Below, in pieces: positions 32,766 to 41,028 of a DNA stretch of 64,000 nucleotides. Position numbers and translations under genes: made by a program. The notes under the pieces were generated by a model. The model made no database searches and was not told the origin of the DNA. It worked only from the letters and a program-made list of their open reading frames with translations. Each line of letters begins with the position of its first letter. The stretch's first letter is position 1. The stretch comes from JAAEKA01 sp049299095 (lineage in GTDB: Bacteria > Chloroflexota > Anaerolineae > JAAEKA01), in contig JBAQWV010000022.1 in assembly GCA_049299095.1 (NCBI GenBank), forward strand, positions 1 to 64,000. The letters are read 5' to 3'.

Positions 32766-33500
32766 TTGCCTAGATCGTTACCGGCCCTGGCTGCGGGCAT
32801 TCTGCAAAGCAATCAGGCTTGGCGCGTTCAGTCTGACGCAGCCCGGCTGGACAGCGAACCGCTGCCGCCGGTTTATTACACAGAGTCCACCCTGTCGGCA
32901 ACGACGGAGGCGGAGCGCGTGGCGCAGACGGTGAGCGAACTGGCGCAGCGTTTGGCGCGCTTGCCGCACGCCTATCACGCGTGGCCTGTGTTCCATGCGG
33001 GCGCTTATTTCGATCTGTACCACGGCCAGATGGCCGCGCTTAGCCGCGTTGAAGAGACACGCCGCATCGTGCGGGTGCGCTTGTATGCAGACCTGCTGGC
33101 CCCTGCGCTGCGCACCGCCGAACGCTATTGGGTTGAAACGTTCTTGCCCGCGTATCATGCGGGCGCAGCCGCTGATGCTGCTGATGCTTTTCGTCAACAT
33201 CTGTACGACGAAGCTGTGCCAACGTTAGCCGCGCGGCTGGAACAGGCGATCACCGTGGTGCAGGGTGCACTCGACCGCGTTACGCAGGATGTGACAGTGT
33301 TGGGCGTGCTGGGCGGTCTGGAAGAGCGTATCCAGCATCGGCCGCGGCCCGGCACGCGCATGGCGGATGGTTTGCCGGTGGTTCTGCAACGCCTGCCGCG
33401 CACTATGCCCACCTTGACCCTGGATTTGACCTTTCCCGCGCCGCTGGAGCGACCTTTGGGCCGCGAGGTCTGGCTGCGCTTCGAGCAAACACAAACGTGA
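32766..33500 (+). CDS. Protein of unknown function between rmlA and rmlB
   Basis: A 244-residue ORF beginning at TTG 32766 with GTGGAG upstream; a later start is possible. It is rich in Ala, Arg and Leu and mostly predicted helical, with no signal peptide or membrane segment seen. Segments such as HAYHAWPVFHAGAYFDLYHG and TRRIVRVRLYADLLAPALR look structured, but no family was recognised. It is tightly placed (18 bases after rmlA, 33 before rmlB) and in the same direction, so a role linked to dTDP-sugar or exopolysaccharide synthesis is possible but unproven. Confidence 0.65.
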   Translation: MPRSLPALAAGILQSNQAWRVQSDAARLDSEPLPPVYYTESTLSATTEAERVAQTVSELAQRLARLPHAYHAWPVFHAGAYFDLYHGQMAALSRVEETRRIVRVRLYADLLAPALRTAERYWVETFLPAYHAGAAADAADAFRQHLYDEAVPTLAARLEQAITVVQGALDRVTQDVTVLGVLGGLEERIQHRPRPGTRMADGLPVVLQRLPRTMPTLTLDLTFPAPLERPLGREVWLRFEQTQT

Positions 33501-33533
33501 CCGTGGCGTCACGCATTCCCAAGGAGTTCTTTC

Positions 33534-34565
33534 ATGCGTCATTTGATGGTGACCGGCGGTGCCGGCTTTATCGGTTCCAACTTCGTGCGTTACTTGCTGG
33601 ACAAGTACCCGGATTATCATGTACTGGTGTACGACAAGCTGACTTATGCGGGCAATCTTGATAACCTGCTGGATGTGCACACTGACCCGCGCTACGCTTT
33701 TATGCAGGGCGATATTTGCGACGCGGCCGCGGTCGAGCGCGCACTGACCGAATATCGCATTGATACCATCGTCAACTTTGCTGCAGCTACGCACGTAGAC
33801 CGCTCGCTGATGGAGCCGGACGAATTCCTCAAGACCGACGTTAATGGCACATATGTGTTACTGGAAGCCGCACGCGCACACCAAATCGAACGCTATCACC
33901 AGATCAGCACCGACGAGGTCTATGGTCAGGTGTTGACGGGGCGTTCCACCGAGAACGATCCCTTGCATACACGCAGCCCTTATTCGGCCAGCAAGGCCGC
34001 AGGCGACTTGATGTGTATCGCCTACTACACTAGTTTTGGCGTGCCGGTGACGATTACGCGCGGCTCGAACAACGTGGGGCCGTATCAGTATCCGGAGAAG
34101 GTGGTGCCGCTCTTCACCACTAACGCTATGGATGATCGCCCACTGCCGATCTACGGCGACGGCAAGCAGATGCGCGATTACCAGTATGTGCTGGATCACT
34201 GCGAAGGGATTGATTTTGTGCTGCATCACGGCCAGCTTGGCGAAGTGTATAACGTGGGCACGGGTAGCGAGATGCACAACATTGACATGGCGCACTTGAT
34301 TTTGGACACGCTCGGCAAGCCGCACAGCTTGATCCAGCCGATCACCGACCGCCCCGGCCATGACCGTCGCTACGCGCTGGATGTGAGCAAGCTGGAGGCT
34401 TTGGGCTGGCGTAGTCGCCACACCTGCGAAGAGGCTGTCGTCGCCACAGCCAACTGGTACGCGGCTAATGAATGGTGGTGGCGCAAGATCAAGAACGGCG
34501 AGCATTACAAGGAATATTACCAGCGCCAGTATGCCGGGCGCGAGGTTGGTAGCGCGCAGTCGTAA
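33534..34565 (+). CDS. rmlB: dTDP-glucose 4,6-dehydratase
   Basis: A 343-residue extended short-chain dehydrogenase. NAD-binding GGAGFIGSNFVRYLL is at the N-terminus, with the family motifs HVDRSLMEP, STDEVYGQV, the catalytic YSASKAAGD (Tyr-x3-Lys) and TRGSNNVGPYQYPEKVVPLF. It converts dTDP-glucose to dTDP-4-keto-6-deoxyglucose, the precursor of rhamnose and other deoxysugars. AAGGAG precedes the ATG. The rmlC and rmlD genes are not in the window, so the final sugar cannot be named. Confidence 0.95.
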   Translation: MRHLMVTGGAGFIGSNFVRYLLDKYPDYHVLVYDKLTYAGNLDNLLDVHTDPRYAFMQGDICDAAAVERALTEYRIDTIVNFAAATHVDRSLMEPDEFLKTDVNGTYVLLEAARAHQIERYHQISTDEVYGQVLTGRSTENDPLHTRSPYSASKAAGDLMCIAYYTSFGVPVTITRGSNNVGPYQYPEKVVPLFTTNAMDDRPLPIYGDGKQMRDYQYVLDHCEGIDFVLHHGQLGEVYNVGTGSEMHNIDMAHLILDTLGKPHSLIQPITDRPGHDRRYALDVSKLEALGWRSRHTCEEAVVATANWYAANEWWWRKIKNGEHYKEYYQRQYAGREVGSAQS

Positions 34566-34593
34566 CTGTCCGGTGCTTGTCACAGGATCGGTT

Positions 34594-34707
34594 GTGGTTT
34601 AACCACCTGGTATGGCGCGGTTAGCACGACTTTGCAGTTGCGCAGTTCATACCATCACGAGACGCCCAAGCCCGCAGGGCGGTATACAACTGCTCGATGA
34701 GTCTCGT
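34594..34707. other. Cluster of inverted repeats in the rmlB-nhaA intergenic region
   Basis: This non-coding stretch holds three dyads in a row: GTGGTT-T-AACCAC (34594-34606), TGGTATG/CATACCA (34608-34614, 34648-34654), and ACGAGAC/GTCTCGT (34657-34663, 34701-34707) enclosing GCCC/GGGC. No T tract and no ORF. It may be an RNA structure at the end of the rmlB transcript or a decayed element. Confidence 0.4.
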
Positions 34708-34791
34708 TACCCCGCGTTGGCGGTGTGACTTGAAAATGCCAACTCGTCCATATCTCCGGCTGCGGAAATTAACCGGATTTCATTCCTCACC

Positions 34792-34872
34792 TTGACCTTG
34801 TGTATCCTTGCGGTGTACAAATGAGAGCGTACTTTTTCTTACTGTTTCCCTGACAATCAGCAGGTAAAGTAC
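34792..34872 (+). promoter_or_regulatory. nhaA promoter and structured leader
   Basis: TTGACC (34792-34797), an 18-bp spacer, TACAAA (34816-34821). The roughly 100-nt leader contains a nested hairpin: GTACTTT (34829-34835) with AAAGTAC (34866-34872), and CTGA/TCAG inside (34850-34853, 34857-34860). Structured leaders before nhaA are known in other bacteria, including cation-sensing riboswitches; membership in one of those classes was not established here. Confidence 0.45.
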
Positions 34873-34928
34873 ATCAGGATAAATTTCCTTCCACGCCTTA
34901 GCTGCTTTGAGACGAACTGGAGACTCGC

Positions 34929-36296
34929 ATGGCTGATAACAAACTGCAACGCGAATTACAGGAAAATATTGGATTTCGCGAACCGCCCGTCAACCAAATC
35001 ATTCGCCCCTTCCAGCAATTCATGCAGATCGAAGCGTCCAGCGGCATTATTTTGCTGGTAGCGACCGCTATTGCTTTGTTTTGGGCTAACTCCGCCTGGG
35101 CCGACAGCTATTTTGAACTGCTTCATACCAAACTGGCGATCACCTTTGGCGATTTCGGCGTTAATCTTGACCTAAACCACTGGATTAACGACGCGCTGAT
35201 GGCTGTGTTCTTTTTCCTGGTCGGGTTAGAGATCAAGCGCGAGCTTACCAGTGGCGAATTATCTTCCCCGCGCAAGGCGATCCTGCCGATGGCGGCGGCT
35301 GTGGGTGGCATGGTACTGCCCGCGCTGATCTACTCACTGCTGAATTGGGGCGGTGAAGGGCGCAATGGCTGGGGCATTCCGATGGCAACTGACATTGCTT
35401 TTGCGCTCGGCGTGCTGGCGCTGCTGGGCAACCGCGTGCCTGCCACATTGAAAATCTTTCTGACCGCGCTGGCGATTGTGGACGATCTCGGTGCGGTGCT
35501 GGTAATTGCAGTCTTTTACACAGAACAGATTGCTTTCACCTGGTTGATGGTGGCTGCGGTGATGCTGGTATTGATGCTGTTGTTGAACCGGCTGGGTGTG
35601 CGCAACCCAGTGGCCTATGCACTGTTTGGCTTGGTATTATGGTTTGCCATGCTGCAATCAGGCGTCCACGCCACCATCGCGGGCGTGCTGGCTGCCTTGA
35701 CCATCCCCTCCACACGGCAGTTGAATACCAAGCAGTTTGTTGCCTGGAACCGCCAAGCCTTACAGGCGTTGGAAAAAGATTCGCACACTTCAACCGCCGG
35801 GCACGGACATGATGACACCCAACGCACCGTACTGCAAGCAATGGAAAGCGCCATTCAGCACGCTGAATCTCCCTTGCAGCGTCTGGAACACACCCTGGCA
35901 CTGCCGGTGGCTTACGTGATCATGCCCATCTTCGCACTGGCGAACGCCGGGGTCGCGGTGGCAGGTGATCTGGGCGCTCAGCTAGCCAGTCCGGTGAGCC
36001 TCGGTATTATCCTCGGCCTGGTGCTGGGCAAGCAGTTGGGTGTGCTGCTCTTTACCTGGCTGGCTGTGCGCAGCGGCCTCACCGAGCTACCGCAGGGTGT
36101 CACCTGGCGACACATCTACGGCGCAGCCTGGCTCGCTGGCATTGGTTTCACGATGGCCCTGTTCATCAACGGGCTGGCTTTTGCTGGTAACCCGCTACAG
36201 GACACGGCCAAGATTGGCATCCTGGTGGCGTCTGTCATCTCCGGTGTGGGCGGTTACATGTTGCTGCGCACCACGCCAGCCCGCCGCGCGGCCTGA
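34929..36296 (+). CDS. nhaA: Na+/H+ antiporter NhaA
   Basis: A 455-residue membrane protein with about 12 hydrophobic helices. The ion-binding Asp pair is in LAIVDDLGAVLVIAVFYT, and family motifs ATDIAFALGVLALLG and GIGFTMALFINGLAF are present. It exchanges Na+ for H+ across the inner membrane. Between helices there is a hydrophilic insert of about 40 residues with HTSTAGHGHDDTQRT, common in the longer NhaA subgroup. The N-terminal tail (ADNKLQRELQENIGFREPP) is cytoplasmic. The gene stands alone between a structured leader and a strong terminator. Confidence 0.95.
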   Translation: MADNKLQRELQENIGFREPPVNQIIRPFQQFMQIEASSGIILLVATAIALFWANSAWADSYFELLHTKLAITFGDFGVNLDLNHWINDALMAVFFFLVGLEIKRELTSGELSSPRKAILPMAAAVGGMVLPALIYSLLNWGGEGRNGWGIPMATDIAFALGVLALLGNRVPATLKIFLTALAIVDDLGAVLVIAVFYTEQIAFTWLMVAAVMLVLMLLLNRLGVRNPVAYALFGLVLWFAMLQSGVHATIAGVLAALTIPSTRQLNTKQFVAWNRQALQALEKDSHTSTAGHGHDDTQRTVLQAMESAIQHAESPLQRLEHTLALPVAYVIMPIFALANAGVAVAGDLGAQLASPVSLGIILGLVLGKQLGVLLFTWLAVRSGLTELPQGVTWRHIYGAAWLAGIGFTMALFINGLAFAGNPLQDTAKIGILVASVISGVGGYMLLRTTPARRAA

Positions 36297-36308
36297 TCGA
36301 GACACATA

Positions 36309-36346
36309 AAAACAGGGCAACCCCGCGCGGGGTTGCCCTGTTTTGG
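36309..36346. terminator. Strong bidirectional terminator after nhaA
   Basis: A 17-bp perfect stem, AAAACAGGGCAACCCCG (36309-36325) with its complement (36328-36344), flanked by A and T runs. It serves nhaA and the converging lipase/ABC operon. Confidence 0.95.
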
Positions 36347-36372
36347 TTTTCAGCAGTGGTCTTGGGTTGTTT

Positions 36373-37236
36373 TCAACGTGCGGCCAGCACCGCGTACTCC
36401 AGCGCGGCGATGTAGTTCAGGATGGCGTGATCGGCCAGCCCCCGCGACTTGACCATGCCCGGATGCAGCCACGGCAGCCGAGCTTGATAGAGCAGTTGTC
36501 CCAGCACTTGCCGCCGCGCCACATGCCACGGCTCCGGATCGCGCAATACATGGCCCTGGGCGGTCAGAAATACCTGCTCGCCTACATGCCAATAGCCCAG
36601 CGCAGTGGGTGGCGTGCCCGTCACCACGTCGCAACAGTTGACGAAGCGGTACACTGGCAGCCCGTCCAACTGGTGCATGAAGTCCAGATTACCGGGCCGC
36701 GGGGAACCAAACGTTACCAGCGACATCGGCGCACGCCGGGCCGCGGCCAGCGTTGCCAACGCAGCGCCGAGGCTGTAGCCAGTGTACCAGACCGGCAAAC
36801 CCTCCGCAGCGAGCGCATCCAGCGCCTGCGTTACCGCGGGCCAGACTTCATTCAAGGCAGCGCGAAAGCCGCTATGCACTTCCGGTTGCAGGGCCATCGG
36901 CGTCAGCTCGAACTGTCCATCTGTCCACAGGTCTAGCCAGACCATGAACTCGGTGCCGCGGAAGACGAGGAACGCGAAGCCGTCGCCGCGCGCCAGAAAG
37001 CCCTGCGTGCTGGCTCCGTTGAAGGTAGCCACCAACTGCAAGCCCACGCGCGGCAACAGCGCCGCAATCACATCCTCTCGGCAGTAGGCCAACTGGCACA
37101 AACTCGCCAGCCACCAGGCATTGCCCAGCACCAAGCCAGTTTCCCCCGCGTCGAAGCGCGGCATCTGCTCCACGTTGCGCAGCAGGGGCCGCCGGTCGGG
37201 AAAGACCAAACCGGTGTAGCTGTAATCGGTGTTCAT
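36373..37236 (-). CDS. Lipase class 3 family protein
   Basis: A 287-residue alpha/beta hydrolase of the fungal-lipase-like class 3 group. The nucleophile elbow is WYTGYSLGAALATLAAA (G-x-S-x-G), preceded by AFLVFRGTEFMVWLDLWTD and followed by VTFGSPRPGNLDF and the likely catalytic Asp/His in CDVVTGTP and LADHAILNY. No signal peptide is visible, so it is probably cytosolic. It starts eight bases after the upstream ABC permease stop, so it belongs to that operon. The substrate is unknown. Confidence 0.85.
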   Translation of the reverse strand: MNTDYSYTGLVFPDRRPLLRNVEQMPRFDAGETGLVLGNAWWLASLCQLAYCREDVIAALLPRVGLQLVATFNGASTQGFLARGDGFAFLVFRGTEFMVWLDLWTDGQFELTPMALQPEVHSGFRAALNEVWPAVTQALDALAAEGLPVWYTGYSLGAALATLAAARRAPMSLVTFGSPRPGNLDFMHQLDGLPVYRFVNCCDVVTGTPPTALGYWHVGEQVFLTAQGHVLRDPEPWHVARRQVLGQLLYQARLPWLHPGMVKSRGLADHAILNYIAALEYAVLAAR

Positions 37237-37243
37237 GGCCGGG

Positions 37244-38134
37244 TTAGTAGCCCGATTCTAGATCAATCATCCCCTTTTCCTTGGCCATGTGTAACGCCCA
37301 GCGGTAAAAGTAGAATGAACTGATCAGCAGTACGACCGTAAAACCGGCCAGAATGGCCACCAGGGCCTCATTCGACAGGAAAGCCAATGTCTTGAACCCA
37401 GCCGCTTCTGCGCCCAGCAGCGCGCGCCGCGCGGCTTCCAACCAGTACGTCACCGGCAGCAGAAAGCCGATCCAGCGCAGCCAGGTGGGCAGAATGTCCA
37501 GCGGGAAGATTGCGCCGCTGAACAAGTACATGGCACCCGCCACTGCCTCGCCGACCGACCAGAAGTGCCGCGCCATGCTCATCGTCCACGAGCCCATAAT
37601 CAAGCCCAACCCGGCCAGCGCCGTCACTCCCAGCACGGTGCTGATCAGCAGCAACGGCCAGTTGATGCTGCCGAGGTAAATGGGCAGGTGAAAGACCAGT
37701 TTGCCGAAGGTAATGGTAATCAGCACCGAGATCGTGCCGATAATCAGGCGGGCCACGCCGCGGCCAAACAGGTATGTGTAGCCGTTGATCGGCGCGGTGT
37801 ACAAATTTTTTGCCACGCGATAGTGCTCGCGGTCGTCAATGATCGCCCAACTGACACCCGTGATCACCATGCCGACCAGGATATACAGCGCGTTGCCCAA
37901 GAAGATGTACGGGAACATCGGCTCCTGAAAGGCGCTATTCGTAATCACCGCGTACATTACCACCAGAATCAGCGAGCTGGCCAGCGGGCGGACGATGGAA
38001 TAGACCGCGAATAGGAAGGGGTCAGCCCAGTTCGATTCAATCTGCCAGCCCAGCCAGGTGGCGACGATGAAGCTGCGCAGAGAATCGTTGCGACGCACCA
38101 GCGGCGCGTCTAACAGGCGTTGTGAGATGGTCAT
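37244..38134 (-). CDS. ABC-2 type transporter permease
   Basis: A 296-residue membrane protein with six hydrophobic segments, in the layout of ABC-2 exporter permeases (for example FPYIFLGNALYILVGMVITGVSWAI, MYLFSGAIFPLDILPTWLRWIGFLLPVTYWLEAARRALL). The segment around FPLDILP is typical before the last helices. It pairs with the next permease as a heterodimer driven by the ATPase of the same operon. Exported substrate is unknown; lipids, glycans and drugs are all handled by this family. Confidence 0.88.
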   Translation of the reverse strand: MTISQRLLDAPLVRRNDSLRSFIVATWLGWQIESNWADPFLFAVYSIVRPLASSLILVVMYAVITNSAFQEPMFPYIFLGNALYILVGMVITGVSWAIIDDREHYRVAKNLYTAPINGYTYLFGRGVARLIIGTISVLITITFGKLVFHLPIYLGSINWPLLLISTVLGVTALAGLGLIMGSWTMSMARHFWSVGEAVAGAMYLFSGAIFPLDILPTWLRWIGFLLPVTYWLEAARRALLGAEAAGFKTLAFLSNEALVAILAGFTVVLLISSFYFYRWALHMAKEKGMIDLESGY

Positions 38135-38144
38135 GGAGCCTCCT

Positions 38145-38987
38145 TTACCGACGTCGTTCGATCAGGCGGCCCTGCTCGCGACCCACCTGCTCCAGCTTGG
38201 CCAGCAGGAAGTAGGCCACGGTGATAAAAATCACGGCCAGCACCGACAGAATCGTCAATTCGATCTTCGGCGACAGGAAGCCGAGCGTCGGATCGCCGCT
38301 GAACATCAACTGGCGCATGGCGTCCAGTCCCAGCGTTAACGGGATCACCGAAGCCAGGCTGGCAGCCAGCGCACCCAGCGCGCGCACTGGGAAGTACAAA
38401 CCCGATGCCAGGTAGATCGGCTCCTGTAACAAGTTTGAAAGATGCCAGGCCTCACGGCCAGCCACCAGAAACACTGACGCGAAGACCATACCCATACCGT
38501 ACAGCGCGGCCATCGTCATGGTAAACACCACCACTAGCAGCAGCGGGTCGCTGATGTGATAGCTGACGTTGAACAGGAAAGAGCAGATGATGATGATCAC
38601 GGTGGCGCGCGTGGCGGTCATCACCAGCCCGCCGACAGCCATGCCCAGCAGCACAGCCATCATCGGTCCCGGCGACAGCACGTACATCTCCAGGTTGCCT
38701 TGGTCTTTGTCCCAATACAACTGGCTGGCCATGCTCCAAAGCACGTTCAGCCAGAACGCGGTCATCGCACCGCCCAGCACCGCAAAGCCGGTATATTCAG
38801 CCGGGGCACCGATGGCGCGGTACAAAAACACATACCCGGCCACCGACATCACCGGCAAAAACGTTTCAAAGAACATCCAACTGCGCTCGCGAAATGCGCC
38901 CACGATGCGCGGATACGCCCGCGCCCACATGGTCGCCCAGAACAGGCGCAGCCCATTGGCTTTAAATACACGCGATTGTTCGACCAT
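38145..38987 (-). CDS. ABC-2 type transporter permease
   Basis: A 280-residue membrane protein with about six helices and the family-typical late block ASGLYFPVRALGALAASLAS followed by IPLTLGLDAMRQLMFSGDPT. It lies 93 bases after the ATPase gene and 10 bases before the second permease, all in the same direction. The two permeases differ clearly, which fits a heterodimeric exporter. Confidence 0.88.
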   Translation of the reverse strand: MVEQSRVFKANGLRLFWATMWARAYPRIVGAFRERSWMFFETFLPVMSVAGYVFLYRAIGAPAEYTGFAVLGGAMTAFWLNVLWSMASQLYWDKDQGNLEMYVLSPGPMMAVLLGMAVGGLVMTATRATVIIIICSFLFNVSYHISDPLLLVVVFTMTMAALYGMGMVFASVFLVAGREAWHLSNLLQEPIYLASGLYFPVRALGALAASLASVIPLTLGLDAMRQLMFSGDPTLGFLSPKIELTILSVLAVIFITVAYFLLAKLEQVGREQGRLIERRR

Positions 38988-39059
38988 AAGAAGTCCTTGA
39001 TGTTAGCAGAGAAGGAAATAAGTACACAAGGGAGGCCAGCGGGAACGGCTGGTCTCTGA

Positions 39060-39087
39060 TCGTGCTACCTGCTTACTTATCTACTTG
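39060..39087 (-). repeat. Period-7 repeat carrying the stop codon of the ABC ATPase gene
   Basis: On the minus strand: CAAGTAG ATAAGTA AGCAGGT AGCACGA. The TAG at 39083-39081 is the ATPase stop. The same CAAGTAG unit forms the end of the glycosyltransferase near 29.44 kb. Confidence 0.5.
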
Positions 39088-40112
39088 CTTTCCTCGGCAC
39101 TCGCCGTATCCACGTCCAGCCGCCGACCGACCAGGTCAATGAACACATCTTCCAGCGTGGGGTCGCGCTTTTCCAGCGAGAGCAGCGTTGAGCCGCGTTC
39201 GTGCAAATGCTGGAGAACGTTCGACAGCGCGTCGTCTGTTTCCAGGATCAGGCTCAGTTCGTGCGCGCCCTCCAGTTCGGTGATCGTCACCTGCCGCACG
39301 CCCGGCACCGCTTCCAGCCATTGATCGCTGCCCGCAGGCCGCTGATCCAACGGCGCCACGCGCAGCGTATAGACTGTCTCGCGGCGCAGGCGGCGTTTTA
39401 GATTCGCCGGGGTGTCCAGTGCCAGCAGCTTGCCGCGATCAATAATCGCCAGCCGCTCACACAGTTCATCAGCCTCAGCCATGTAGTGCGTGGTTAGCAA
39501 CAGGGTGCGGTCGGGGTGGGCGCGCATCCATGTCATAACGAAATCGCGCACTTGGCGCGCCGCGGCCACATCCAGCCCTAACGTCGGTTCATCCAGAAAC
39601 ACCACGTCGGGGTCGCTGATGAAGCCGCGGATGAAGTTCATCTTTTGACGCAGGCCGGTGGACAGATCGGAGATCTTGGTACGGCGGCGATCCTGCAAGC
39701 CAACCACTTCCAGCATCTCATTGATGCGCTGTCTGGCGACTTTACTGTCCAGTCCGTAGAAACGGGCAAACATCCATAAGTTTTCTTCGACGGTCAGCAG
39801 GCCGTAGCCACTGGTTTCGCCGCCACTGACCATGCTGATGCGCCGTCGCACTTCCTGCGCGTCGGTGGCTACGTCCAGTCCCAGCACGCGGGCGCGCCCA
39901 CTGGTGGGTAACAATAACGTGGTCAGAATCTTGATCAGGGTGGTTTTGCCTGCACCGTTCGGGCCGAGCAGGCCAAACACCTGGCCGCGCGGCACTTCCA
40001 GATTGACATCCTGTAACGCAACGATCTCTTTCGGATCGTCCTTGCGCTTCGGGCCGCGCAGCTTGTACACGCGGCCGAGCGTCTCGACAATGATAGCAGA
40101 TTGATCAGACAT
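39081..40112 (-). CDS. ABC transporter ATP-binding protein (DrrA-like)
   Basis: A 343-residue ATPase: Walker A GLLGPNGAGKTTLIKILTT, signature LSTGLRQKMNFIRGF (in place of LSGGQ), Walker B VVFLDEPTLGLD and the H-loop TTHYMAEADELC. A C-terminal extension of about 90 residues resembles the DUF4162 domain of DrrA-like exporters. It drives the two ABC-2 permeases downstream. Its last two codons come from a heptad repeat. Confidence 0.92.
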   Translation of the reverse strand: MSDQSAIIVETLGRVYKLRGPKRKDDPKEIVALQDVNLEVPRGQVFGLLGPNGAGKTTLIKILTTLLLPTSGRARVLGLDVATDAQEVRRRISMVSGGETSGYGLLTVEENLWMFARFYGLDSKVARQRINEMLEVVGLQDRRRTKISDLSTGLRQKMNFIRGFISDPDVVFLDEPTLGLDVAAARQVRDFVMTWMRAHPDRTLLLTTHYMAEADELCERLAIIDRGKLLALDTPANLKRRLRRETVYTLRVAPLDQRPAGSDQWLEAVPGVRQVTITELEGAHELSLILETDDALSNVLQHLHERGSTLLSLEKRDPTLEDVFIDLVGRRLDVDTASAEESK

Positions 40113-40158
40113 AAAAGGGTTCCTGCCTGGTGTAAATGAAAAAAAGAAGAAGAAACTC

Positions 40159-40187
40159 TTGTTTAGGAAGATGCTCGGTGTTACAAT
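40159..40187 (+). promoter_or_regulatory. Promoter for a leaderless NUDIX transcript
   Basis: TTGTTT (40159-40164), a 17-bp spacer, TACAAT (40182-40187). Transcription should start at 40194-40195, which is the ATG chosen for the next gene. Confidence 0.6.
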
Positions 40188-40194
40188 GTCAGCT

Positions 40195-40695
40195 ATGCCA
40201 CAACATAGCTTATTACCCAGCCGTTGGCTGGCGACCTTGTATCACGTTGCTTATCCGTGGGTGCGCCGCTGGTGGCGCATCACTGCGCCAGTGCGTTTAG
40301 GCGTACGGACGATTGTACTGGACGCGCAGGGACGCGTGCTGCTGGTACGACATGCCTATGGTTCGGAGGGATGGGGATTCCCCGGTGGAGCGCCGAAGAA
40401 GCGCGAACCGTTGGCAGAGACAGCCCGTCGTGAGGTATGGGAAGAAACGGGGGTGCGTTGTCGCGTGGAACGCCTACTGGGCGTTTACGACAGTTTTGCT
40501 GAGGGTAAAAGCGACCACGTCACGTTATTTGTCTGCACAGCCCTAGATGCTGAACGGGCCAAGCCCAGCAGCCCGGAGATCAAAGCCGCAGCTTTTTTCG
40601 CGCTGGATGCCTTGCCTGTTGAAGCATCGGATGGAACCCGGCGGCGTCTGGCCGAGCTACAAACACCCAATGCCAGCTTTTCCGGGTTCTGGTAA
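40195..40695 (+). CDS. NUDIX hydrolase
   Basis: A 166-residue NUDIX protein. The Nudix box GGAPKKREPLAETARREVWEETGV matches G-x5-E-x7-R-E-U-x-E-E-x-G-U. About 45 residues precede the NUDIX fold, including a hydrophobic, Trp-rich stretch (WLATLYHVAYPWVRRWWRI) that could touch the membrane. Substrate is unknown. In-frame ATGs at 40159, 40171 and 40186 also exist but overlap the promoter; ATG 40195 fits the predicted transcription start. A dodecin gene converges five bases away. Confidence 0.85.
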   Translation: MPQHSLLPSRWLATLYHVAYPWVRRWWRITAPVRLGVRTIVLDAQGRVLLVRHAYGSEGWGFPGGAPKKREPLAETARREVWEETGVRCRVERLLGVYDSFAEGKSDHVTLFVCTALDAERAKPSSPEIKAAAFFALDALPVEASDGTRRRLAELQTPNASFSGFW

Positions 40696-40699
40696 CCCG

Positions 40700-40900
40700 T
40701 CAGTCAACCACAAACGCGACCTTGACAAACGCCCGATATTCAACGATTTCATTGTCGCTGACCTGGGCATCGAAGCGCACGATTTCCATACTGCCGATAC
40801 CGTGCAGGCTTTTACTCGCGCCGGACAAGGCATTACGCGCGGCGTCCTCCCAACTCACGGTGGAGTTGCCGATCAGATCAATGATTTTACTTACAGCCAT
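40700..40900 (-). CDS. Dodecin
   Basis: A 66-residue protein (MAVSKIIDLIGNSTVSWEDA...) that matches dodecins over its whole length. Dodecins form hollow dodecamers that bind flavins, or CoA in some cases, and buffer free flavin. The conserved flavin-stacking aromatic appears as Trp in STVSWEDAARNA. The start is ATG 40900 with AGGAAGG upstream; an in-frame ATG further up would add 21 unrelated residues. The stop lies four bases from the end of the NUDIX gene. Confidence 0.93.
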   Translation of the reverse strand: MAVSKIIDLIGNSTVSWEDAARNALSGASKSLHGIGSMEIVRFDAQVSDNEIVEYRAFVKVAFVVD

Positions 40901-41013
40901 GGTACACCTTCCTTTCTCCAGCCCGCAACCGGCTGGTTCCGCTGGCGTTATCGTGTCCTGCATGATACCACACCCACAATTCGCCGCCCAATTCGCGCAT
41001 CCTGATTGCTTGC

Positions 41014-41022
41014 TGGTATAAT
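41014..41022 (+). promoter_or_regulatory. Extended -10 promoter, leaderless glycosyltransferase
   Basis: TGGTATAAT (41014-41022) is an extended -10 box. The ATG is at 41029, six bases on, and there is no ribosome binding site between. No good -35 was found. Confidence 0.6.
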
Positions 41023-41028
41023 CCTGCC

